From contig CAAENO010000069.1 of NCBI GenBank assembly GCA_900757385.1, positions 1 to 18,039 on the forward strand: DNA of 18,039 nucleotides, read 5' to 3'. Shown here one piece after another: positions 1 to 8,600 of this stretch (position 1 is the first letter of the stretch; the number at the start of each line of letters is the position of its first letter). A program made the position numbers and the translations under genes. The DNA comes from an uncultured Collinsella sp. GTDB lineage: Bacteria > Actinomycetota > Coriobacteriia > Coriobacteriales > Coriobacteriaceae. The notes beneath the pieces were generated by a model. It saw only the letters and a list, made by a program, of their open reading frames with translations. It made no database searches and was not told where the DNA came from.

Positions 1-23
1 CGCCCTAACAAGAGAGGGGTTCT

Positions 24-863
24 ATGTATAAGATCCTGGAGAAGACGCAGTTCTCGGAGAAGGTGTTCAAGTTCCGCATCGAGGCGCCCGCAATCGCCAA
101 GCATGCGCACGCTGGACAGTTCCTCATGGTTCGCGCCAACGAGACGGGCGAGCGTGTCCCGTTTACCCTGGCCGGCTGGAACGGTGACGAGGGCTGGGTC
201 GAGTTCATCTTCATGGTGATCGGCAAGACCACCGAGATGCTGTCCACTTACGAGGCCGGCGAGTCGCTGCGCGACGTCGTGGGCCCGTTGGGCGTTCCCA
301 CCGAGATGGCCGAGGGCCCCTGCGCCGTCATTGGCGGCGGCGTCGGCCTGGCAATTGCCTTCCCGGTCGCTAAGCACCTGGTCGAGACCGGCCACGAGGT
401 GCACGCCATCATGGGCGCCCGCACCAAGGACCTCCTGCTCATGGAGGACCAGTTCCGCGAGCTCCTCGACGAGGACCACATCCACATCACCACCGACGAC
501 GGCTCCTACGGCGAGCAGGGCGTTGTCACCGCTCCGCTGGAGCGCCTGCTGCAGGACAAGGCCGTGAGCCAGGTCTTCTGCGTCGGCCCCGTTCCGATGA
601 TGAAGTTCTCGACCCTCACCGCCCAGAAGTACGACACCCCCATCACCGCGTCGCTCAACCCCATCATGGTTGACGGCACCGGTATGTGCGGCTGCTGCCG
701 CGTCGAGGTGGGCGGCGTGACCAAGTTCGCTTGCGTCGACGGCCCCGACTTCGATGCCACCCTGGTCGACTGGGATGACCTTCGTGCCCGCCAGGCCGCT
801 TACCGTTCCGAAGAGGGCGAGTCCCTCAAGGCCTATGAGGAAAAGAGCTGCGCATGCCACTAG
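24..863 (+). CDS. nfnA: Ferredoxin/NAD(P)H oxidoreductase small subunit, NfnA/SudB type
   Basis: This 279-residue cytoplasmic flavoprotein belongs to the ferredoxin-NADP reductase-like family that includes PyrK, SudB and NfnA. An N-terminal FAD-binding barrel (about 1-95) is followed by an NAD-binding domain with GGGVGLA at 104-110 and a C-terminal [2Fe-2S] region. Cluster ligands fit D217-x4-C222-x2-C225-x11-C237. The first ligand is Asp where PyrK has Cys, which is known for Nfn small subunits and argues against a pyrimidine role. The protein ends in an extra CACH tail of unknown purpose. The ATG at 24 follows AGAGAGGGG at 11-19. The gene overlaps the next one by 10 nt, as expected for a translationally coupled heterodimer. 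With the GltA-like partner it probably moves electrons between NADH, NADPH and ferredoxin. I cannot tell bifurcating transhydrogenase from sulfide dehydrogenase activity. The operon promoter lies outside or at the window edge. Confidence 0.9.
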   Translation: MYKILEKTQFSEKVFKFRIEAPAIAKHAHAGQFLMVRANETGERVPFTLAGWNGDEGWVEFIFMVIGKTTEMLSTYEAGESLRDVVGPLGVPTEMAEGPCAVIGGGVGLAIAFPVAKHLVETGHEVHAIMGARTKDLLLMEDQFRELLDEDHIHITTDDGSYGEQGVVTAPLERLLQDKAVSQVFCVGPVPMMKFSTLTAQKYDTPITASLNPIMVDGTGMCGCCRVEVGGVTKFACVDGPDFDATLVDWDDLRARQAAYRSEEGESLKAYEEKSCACH

Positions 864-2263
864 TTAACGGTCGTTTCGTTGCCGATATGAAGTCGCCCCG
901 CACCCCCGATAACGAGGAGCCGGCTGCCGAGCGCGCCTGCGACTTCCGCCCCGTCGACAAGGGCTTCACCGAGGAGATGGCGCTGGCCGAGGCCGAGCGC
1001 TGCCTCAACTGCAAGAAGCCGTTCTGTGTTGAGGGCTGCCCCGTCAACATCAACATCCCCCGCTTTATCGAGCAGATCCGCGCGAAGGACTTCGGCGGCG
1101 CTCTCGATACCATCCGCGAGGACTCCATGCTTCCCGCCATCTGCGGTCGCGTCTGCCCGCAGGAGAACCAGTGCGAGGGCAAGTGCATCCGTGGTAAGAA
1201 GTCCGAGCCCGTGGCCATCGGCCAGCTCGAGCGCTTCCTGGGTGATCGCCCCGAGCTCGCCTCCACGCCCAAGATGGCCCCCAAGAATGGCAAGAAGGTC
1301 GCTGTCGTCGGCTCCGGCCCGTCCGGCATCACCTGCGCCGGCGAGCTCGCCCGTAACGGTTTTGACGTTACCGTCTTCGAGGCCTTCTTCACCGGCGGCG
1401 GCGTGCTGGTCTACGGCATCCCCGAGTTCCGTCTGCCCAAGGCGGTCGTCAAGCGCGAGATTGACGGCCTGGAGGACATGGGCGTCAAGTTTGAGTACAA
1501 CTCCGTCGTGGGCAACATGGCCACGGCCGAGGAGCTGTTCGAGCAGGGCTTCGACGCCATCTACGTGGCGACCGGCGCTGGCCTGCCCAAGTTCCTCAAC
1601 GTCCCCGGCGAGAACCTGCCCAACGTCTTCTTCGCCAACGAGTACCTCACCCGCGTGAACCTGATGAAGGCCAACAAGTTCCCCGAGTACGACACCCCCA
1701 CCAAGCACGGCAAGAACGTCGTCGTCTTTGGTGGCGGCAACGTGGCTATGGACGCCGTCCGTACCGCCAAGCGCCTGGGCGCCGAGCACGCCATCATCGC
1801 CTACCGTCGTACCGAGGACGAGATGCCCTGCCGTCGCGCCGAGTTGCACCATGCTAAGGCCGAGGGCGTCGAGGTTCTGCCGCTCGTTTCCCCGCTCGAG
1901 TTCGTCGCTGGCGAGGACGGCTCCGTGTGCGCCGTCAAGGTCCAGAAGATGGAGCTCGGCGAGCCCGACGAGTCCGGCCGTCGTCGCCCGGTGCCCATCG
2001 AGGGCGCCATCGAGGAGATCCCCTGCGACGTCGCGATCTCGGCTATCGGCACCAACGCCAACCCCTTCGCTGCCAAGATCGGCGGCAAGATGGAGCTCAA
2101 CAAGTGGGGCTACATCGTTGCCGACGAGGAGACCGGCCAGACCACCGATCCCCGCATCTGGGCCGGCGGCGACATCGTCACCGGTGCCGCTACGGTCATT
2201 CTGGCGATGGGCGCCGGCAAGAAGGCCGCCGCTTCGATCACCAAGAGCCTGCTGGGCGAGTAA
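854..2263 (+). CDS. gltA: GltA/NfnB-type NADPH-dependent flavoprotein, large subunit
   Basis: This 469-residue protein is homologous to the glutamate synthase small (beta) chain and to the large Nfn subunit. The N-terminal region binds two [4Fe-4S] clusters: C50, C53, C58 and C62, then C97, C101, C107 and C111 with a Glu at 104 between them. An FAD-binding GSGPSG follows at 153-158, then the family signature YGIPEFRLPK, an NADPH-binding GGGNVAMD at 293-300, and a C-terminal WAGGD FAD motif. Length is normal for the family. The ATG at 854 lies inside the end of nfnA, with GAGGAAAAG upstream as ribosome-binding site. Products of this family are often labelled glutamate synthase, but no large GltB-type subunit is present here. 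The NfnA-like neighbour makes a NAD(P)H:ferredoxin oxidoreductase more likely. An intrinsic terminator follows directly. Confidence 0.92.
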   Translation: MPLVNGRFVADMKSPRTPDNEEPAAERACDFRPVDKGFTEEMALAEAERCLNCKKPFCVEGCPVNINIPRFIEQIRAKDFGGALDTIREDSMLPAICGRVCPQENQCEGKCIRGKKSEPVAIGQLERFLGDRPELASTPKMAPKNGKKVAVVGSGPSGITCAGELARNGFDVTVFEAFFTGGGVLVYGIPEFRLPKAVVKREIDGLEDMGVKFEYNSVVGNMATAEELFEQGFDAIYVATGAGLPKFLNVPGENLPNVFFANEYLTRVNLMKANKFPEYDTPTKHGKNVVVFGGGNVAMDAVRTAKRLGAEHAIIAYRRTEDEMPCRRAELHHAKAEGVEVLPLVSPLEFVAGEDGSVCAVKVQKMELGEPDESGRRRPVPIEGAIEEIPCDVAISAIGTNANPFAAKIGGKMELNKWGYIVADEETGQTTDPRIWAGGDIVTGAATVILAMGAGKKAAASITKSLLGE

Positions 2264-2291
2264 TCACCTGCAGCGCTAGCCACCAAACGGC

Positions 2292-2329
2292 AAAGTCCCC
2301 GTCGAGCACGCGCCCGGCGGGGACTTTTT
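2292..2329 (+). terminator. Intrinsic terminator of the nfnA-gltA operon
   Basis: AAAGTCCCCG (2292-2301) pairs perfectly with CGGGGACTTT (2318-2327) around a 16-nt loop, and the T run continues to 2329. It lies 28 nt after the gltA stop. Read on the other strand the stem is followed by only three T residues, so it may also weakly stop transcripts arriving from the convergent surface gene. Confidence 0.9.
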
Positions 2330-2345
2330 CTATGCCGGCCGCCCG

Positions 2346-2380
2346 ACCACCACAAAGGGGACAGGCACCTTTGTGGTGGT
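2346..2380. repeat. 35-bp REP-like hairpin, copy A
   Basis: ACCACCACAAAGG (2346-2358) and CCTTTGTGGTGGT (2368-2380) form a perfect 13-bp stem around GGACAGGCA, followed by TTTTGG. The same element recurs at 9377-9411, 13470-13504 and 15084-15118. On the plus strand the T run makes it terminator-like, as a second barrier behind gltA. No protein is encoded. Confidence 0.9.
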
Positions 2381-2403
2381 TTTGGACTTGCCCGGTCGCT
2401 TCG

Positions 2404-2620
2404 TCTCGATCTGTAACAGTTAGACCCTGTTGAGCTTCGTAGTTGTTACAGATCAAGATATTGTGCGAACATCCGCCTGTTCATCTCGATCTGTAACAGT
2501 TAGAGGCCAAATATCCCGCTTGGTGTTACAAATCGAGACATTAGGCTGACGGCCGGACCGTTCATCTAAATCTGTAACACCTAGAGCCATTTTTACCGGC
2601 CTGGTGTTACAGATTTAGAT
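2404..2620. repeat. Three-unit array of alternating TGTAACA half-sites (hairpins h1-h3)
   Basis: Three inverted-repeat units start at 2404, 2484 and 2565. Each has a 15-bp arm of the type TCTCGATCTGTAACA, a 25-nt loop and the complementary arm, starting exactly 40 bp after the first. Unit 1 has one mismatch (2407/2455). Unit 2 has one mismatch. Unit 3 is perfect and extends to 18 bp (2564-2581 with 2603-2620). In unit 3 the CGA of units 1 and 2 becomes AAA, with TTT in the partner arm, so pairing is kept. Loops share a TAGA(G)GCC-like start. The units lie just beyond the stop codon of surface gene 1. Function is unknown: an RNA hairpin series, protein-binding sites and a non-autonomous mobile repeat are all possible. 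Confidence 0.85.
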
Positions 2621-2656
2621 TTTGACGAAGCCGAGGATAGGTGCTGCCACCAAAAC

Positions 2657-5600
2657 CTAGCGCTTGCGGCGCTTGGTCGCGGCGATGCCGGCGGCGGCGA
2701 CGGTTGCGCCGGCGATGCCCAGGGCGGCGACCGTCATCGCAGTGGCGTCTCCCGTGTTGACGAGCGCCGCGTTATCGGACTTCTTGCCGTTCTTGCCCTT
2801 ACCCTTGGACTTGTCCGTCGTCACCGTTGTCGTCGTCGAAGTCGAACCACCCGCAGGAACCCCGGTACCGCCAGAGCCACCCGCACCGCCACCCTGCTCG
2901 TCGCCGCCAGGCGTCGGCTTGGGTTCCGGCTTGGGCTCGGGCTCCGGCCCGGGCTCCGGCTTGGGATCAGGCACCGCCTCATCGGTCACCGTAATCGTAA
3001 TGTTCAGACGCTCAGAATACTCACTGTACGACATGCCAGAGCGCTGCGCCGCAATGCGCACATACATGTTGCTATCGAGCGCAATAGGCTCGGTGTACTT
3101 TACGCGGCCTTCGTCACGGCAGGGGCAGGTGTCGTTAGTCGTGTACCAAATCGTCGTGCCGTCCTCGGCCGAAAGCTCCAGCTTCGCGCCCTTGGGCACC
3201 GTAATGTAGTTCTCCTTGGGCGACCATGCACCAAACGTCGTCGCGCCAATCGTCGCCACCGGTCGCGCCGGTCTCACTGCCTCGGCAGACACGCGCACGT
3301 CGACCTGCTTGGACAGCGCCGTGCCGTCCACCGCCGCCGTCAACGTCGTCAAACCGGGCAGAGCACCATGCAGCACAAACGTCGCCGCGCCATCCTCGCC
3401 CGTCACAGCCTGGGTGGCATCGACAGAGCAGATGGCCGAGGACTCCAGCCCAACACTAACCTTGGCGCCCGCAAACGGCTTGCCCGCCTTATCGGTCACG
3501 TGTGCCACCAGCTCAAAGTCGCCGCCCTCAAGCATGGTCACAGCTTGTTCCACGTTGAGCTTGAGCTTGTCGGCACGAACGCCCACGACAAGCTCGCCAC
3601 TTGCCCAGCGTGCCATGGCCTTGCCGGCGTAGTTGCGAGCACCGTCGAGCTCAAACGACACCGTCGAGCCCGCCTCACACGCATCGGCATAGCGAATGCG
3701 CAGCACGCGCGACAGCGGCTTGCCATTGGGATCGTCCTGCTTGTCGAGCCACGTATACGTCACATCGCCCAACCCCCGCGCATCCAGCGCAGACACGGCA
3801 TCGTCGCTCGCATCCATATACTGCGCAAACTCAACCTCGACGCAATCGGTACAGGCATGGGCCGAAGCCACCTCGGGCGCCGCCGTCGACACCAAACCAA
3901 TGTTCACCTCAGTCTGAATCGGCGGCACGCGCAGCCAAGCCGAACGCGCCTCCTCATACCCGTCCTTAGTCACGCGCACCTGATACCATCCGGTCGGCGT
4001 ATTCCAGTTGTACGCACCGTCCGCACCCGTTGCAAGCGGATTTTCCTGCTCATACTCCTCGGCATCCCAACGCGCTGCATTGGTACCGGCCGCATCGTCG
4101 GCGCTCCACAGCTCAACCGTTGCATCCTCGACCGTATTGGACAACAGGCCCTCGTACACCACGCCCGCAGGGTCGGGTGCAGCCTTGGCAGCCACATTGC
4201 GATAACGCGCCTCGAAGATCGACTGCATCTTCTCGTCCGAGATCAAGCCATCCTTGTTGGCCTTGTAGACCTCGGCATCGGTCAGCTCGCCCCAGTTGAC
4301 CGTAATACGATTCTGGCACGCGCGTTCCACCTGCTCGCAGGCAACATCGTAGGCGCATTCGGCATTGGTCAGCTTAATCGCGCGCTCCGAACCTACGCTG
4401 GTCGAAGCCGCGTCATAGGCAGCGCCCACCACGGTACCCGCCGAACCGGCCGTCAGCACGCCGGCGATTGTCATAATGGAGCCCACTGCCACATCGGTAC
4501 TGTCGTGGCAGAGCTGGCGATACAGCAGGTCCTCAAACGCACGCGCCTTCTCCATGGCGTCACGCAGCGCGTAAATGCACTTCCAGTCGTCCTCGGTTTT
4601 CTCGGGCTTGGCAAGCAAGCGCGTATGCTGAAGCTCATAGCCCTCGCGCTCGCCCTTCACCTTCTGCATACGGACGTTCACGTTCTCCCAGTTCTTGCTG
4701 GCATCGTTCACGCCGTAAATGCCGGTAAAGATGCCGATGCCCTGGGTCGCCGCGGGAAACGCCTGTCCGGCCGCCTTCCACGCATCGGTCTTAAAGACCT
4801 GGCCGAACATCTCACACTCGATCTTGTAGCTTTTGAGCGAACGAATCGTGCGGATGAGCTTCATGTGGGCGCTGACGTCACCGTTGCGCTTCCAAGCCAT
4901 AAGCCAACCGCGAATCGTAGAGTTATTGAGGCTATGGACCACATTCCAGTTGTCGTACAGGTTGTCCAGAATGTCGCACTGCATGGCGATCGAGTTAAAC
5001 AGAAGCGCCTGGTTTTTGTTGTTATTGGAGTTCTCGATAAACTCGGACTCTATATAGGCCGTCTGCTCGCCATCGGGCGCGGCGACCTTAAAGCCCTTGA
5101 CGGTATCGTCGTCAGCCGCCTTGTAGCTCAGCGAGCTGCCGAGCGCATGGGCCAAATCGTTAAACCCGCTCGTCGACTGGCCGTTGTACTCGCTGGCCTT
5201 AATGCCCGCACACTTGTTGAGCGCCGCAGCGGTTGCGTCATTCCAGCTTCCGTATTGGTTGAGCTGGCCGATACCCATCGACTGGCCCACCAGATCCTCG
5301 GCCTGCTGGGCAATAAACTCCGCTCGCGATGCATGGTCAACAAGCTCCTTGAGCGCCGCCGCATCCGCAGCGTTCGCGCCCTGGGCCGACGCGAGTTCCT
5401 GGTACCAATCCTCGCCGGTGCCGTACGCGTCCTCAAAGATCATCTTGTCCACGTTGACGCCATAGCTGTCGCCCTGCTTGGTCAGCAGCGCCGACGAGCC
5501 GCCAACCGCAGCCTTAAGCTCGGCGGCAAACTGCGCCGCCTCATTGTCCGCCTCGCCCTCGCCACTACCAGCGGCAGGAGCACGGCGAACCTTACGCGCG

Positions 5601-8600
5601 TTGCCTCCCTCGTCCTTGCCGTCCTTGCCCTCCTCGGCAAGCGCATCGGCGACCATCTGGTCAATCGCGTCGTTAAAGGCCTCGTCGACATCATTAAAAG
5701 AGTTATCCATCATATACTCGTGCCACTGCTGCACGGCATTCGAGAACTCCTGCTGGCGCTCCTCGGCCGCGGCGGAATGCTTTTTGGCCGAAGCTTTGGC
5801 GTCAAAACTCAGCATGGTCATAAGCTGGGCATTGGAGATGCGGTAGGTCTGCGGCATAAAGATTTGCTCAAAGTTGCCGCAGTTCACATAGGTCGAGTCA
5901 TTCGCCTTGTTAAACTCATCGAGCAGCTTAAGGTAACCCTCGTCCACATACTCCGCCACATAGCGAACACGGGTGCCCTCGCGCGACTTTTGAGTCAGAG
6001 GAATCGTTACCGTCTTGCCATCCACGCAGTCCACGTACAGGTCGAGCGTGTCGGCGGCCTCTTCGTTTCCCACCTCGAGCGTGATGTCAAAAGTCCAGTA
6101 GGCGTTCTTCTTTTGTGGCAGATGATGGAAGGTCCACAGGCTCTTGCCGGTGTCCTTGCCGTCCTTGACCAGGTTTTGCGTACCGCCACGATACGTCACA
6201 TCAAAGTTCCAGACCGAAGCGCCCGGAACATAGCGCACATAATTGCGAGCCGTCACCTCTGCGGCAGCGGCGGCGACGTCGGTCGAGCCCACGCGCGCCT
6301 CGAGCGTCACGCGCTCGGCGGCAAGCGTATCCTGCGGCAGCTCGTATTCAATCTTGGCACGGCCGAGTTTATTGGTCTTGCCGGTGTACTTTGCAGCCGA
6401 CGAGCCCGTCCCCACGGTGAGCTGCACGCTCTTGCCCGGCGCCGCATAAACGTAGGCCACATTGCCCAGCAGGCTGTGAACGTCGGTGTTGTCGACCTCG
6501 ATGCGCGATCCGCTAACCTCGAGTGTGGTGCTTCCCAGCGGCAATGTCACCTCGCCCAGCGTAATAAGCGGCGAGATGGCATAGATGCCCGCGGCCTTAG
6601 GCTTAAAGCGCACAAACACATCGGCGCCCGCACTCTTCTTCATATCGAGAACGAGATTGTCGCCCTCCCAAGTTGTGCCAGCCCACATGGCATCGGAGCT
6701 GGCGCCGGCTTCGCGAGCGCCTGCGGACACATCCTCGACGGCATCCTTGGCCAGCGGAATCTCAATCTTGGCAGCCTGGCTGTCCTTGAGCTCGTAATGA
6801 ATGCGCAGCTCGGTCTCCACGCCAACGACCGCGGACGAATCAGCGATAACCGAGCCCGCCGTCAGCCCACGCTCGGCACGATACGTCTCCACGTCAAACG
6901 TGGGGACGTCGAGCGTCACGTCGAGCTGTTTGCCGTCCTCAATCTTCACCTGCTTTTGCGCGATATGCTTACCCACGGTCAGCCCTAGGCGGCTAAACGT
7001 GGAATAGCTCGTCGCTTGGATGTCGTAGCTCGTCTTGTTAAAGGCGACGATGGTGTACGAACCGGCCTTAAGGCGCGGCGTCTCGGCCTTCATGATAGGC
7101 GTGGTGCCATCGTCTTCGTAACCCATCAAATAGGTGACACCGTCGGCTACGAGCTTGCCGTCAGACGTACGGAACACCAGCACGCGGTTGGCGCCCTGGT
7201 AGTCGCCCTTGGTCGTGACCGTCGCCGTGCCCCAGGGCTTCAAGTCGATATCGACCTTGCCGGCCGAAGGCTTCACCGTCGCCGTCGCCCCACCCAGCCT
7301 GAGGCTGTCTTTGGGCTCGAGCGTTATCTCCAGATCCTGGTCCGCGTCGGCAATGGCCTGCGACACCACGAGTGCTGTGCCCTGGATACGGAAGTCGTTT
7401 TCTTTGTCACCCTTGGCAGGCTTAAGCGTCTTGCCGCCGCTCTTCACCGTCAGATCGATGTTATCGAGACTATCGAGCTCAATGCGTTCGGTCTTATCCT
7501 GGCCTGCGACCGGTTCGAGATAGGCCACATTGAGTTCAATCGCGCGCGAGGTCGGAATCTTGGTAAAGTCCTCCGTCTTTATCTCTCCGATATTCCATGT
7601 GCCCGTCATCTGGTCGCCCGGGCGCGCCAGCACCATGTCATAGTAACCGCTGAGCGAAATGCGCAGGGTGGCTGCTGTCTTGGAGAGAGCGTCCGCTGTA
7701 AAGCTGCCGTCATCGCCAACCGCCAGCGGCGTGGACTGCCCCGCCTGCACGAGTGTGGCCGTCGCGCTCTGAGGAAGTTTGCCCGTCACCTGGGCCGCCT
7801 CGCCCATCCACTCAAACGTGTAGGCAGGCTTCGAGGAATCGACGGAGTCCTTGCGATCGGCCACGGCATCGGCAAGCTTTTTGACCATCGAGGGGTTGCC
7901 AGTCGAATCGGTCGCATAGGCATAGATGGTCTGGCCTTCACTAAAGGGAATCGCATACGTTACGCCATCGATTGTCACGCGCTCATTATAGTCGCCCGAA
8001 TAGCCCGCCTCACCAAACTGAAGATCGGGGTTCATCACGCGCAGGGCAACGGCATTATGGTTCGTCTCGTTTCCGTATCTCGTGTTCTCAAAAGCTCCCC
8101 ACTCTATCATTTCCACGCTTTTGGGTAGCACAATCTCTTTGCCGGCAATCGCAGGATCAAGAGAGGCGAACGCGTGCGCTCCGATATATTTAACGCCGTC
8201 GCCGATCGTCACCGACGACACAAAGGAGCACCCGTCAAAGGCATTGCGCTCAATCCGCTCCACCGTGCCCGGCACATTGATCTGCGTAAAGGTGAGCACT
8301 GTTGTGTCCGAGACATAGAACTGTGGCACGCCGCAATAGGCGAATGCAAGATAGTCGATAGTTTTGACCGAAGGCGGCAGCGTTGCCACCACCTTGTCGT
8401 CAAGTTGTTCACATTCCTTAAAGGCCTGCTCGGGAATCGTGGTGAAGGCCGCGTTGTTGGGCCAGGTTACCGTTTGGAGCGTCTTGCTTTTGTAGAATGC
8501 ATAGCTCTTGAGCTCCTCGACCGAATCGGGCAGTGCGATCTCTTTGATGCTGCTGCCGCCCAAACCGCCCACAGAGCGGACATGCGAATTAGGGGCGAAG

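Larger units (their letters stand above)
2264..2656. other. Gene-free convergent interval holding terminator, REP-like hairpin and three-unit array
   Basis: This 393-bp interval separates the 3' ends of gltA and surface gene 1. It contains the gltA terminator, one 35-bp ACCACC hairpin (2346-2380) and three TGTAACA hairpin units (2404-2620). About 36 nt remain before the surface gene stop codon. I see no open frame with a plausible ribosome-binding site. The part from 2346 to 2656 is homologous in order and spacing to 9377-9606. Confidence 0.85.

Noticed and set aside
860..1852. A 330-codon minus-strand frame inside gltA
   Set aside because: gltA has complete cofactor motifs in its own frame; the antisense frame has repetitive Gly/Leu/Asp composition and no domain.
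2404..2620. The regularly spaced repeats as a CRISPR array
   Set aside because: Half-sites alternate in orientation, loops and spacers are themselves partly conserved, only three units occur, and no cas gene is present.
2651..2660. AAACCTAG at the stop codons of surface genes 1 and 2 as a half copy of the GAACCTAGG operator
   Set aside because: It consists of the TAG stop codon plus a few bases shared through the homologous 3' block; there is no second arm and no such site at surface gene 3 in the same position.
3368..6988. A 1206-codon open frame on the plus strand inside surface gene 1
   Set aside because: It lies wholly antisense to a gene with clear domains, its product is rich in His, Arg and Leu with no recognisable domain, and no ribosome-binding site was evident. 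High GC at third positions leaves such antisense frames open.
7016..8128. A 370-codon plus-strand frame antisense to surface gene 1
   Set aside because: Shadow frame: Arg/His-rich, no family resemblance, no suitable start signal.
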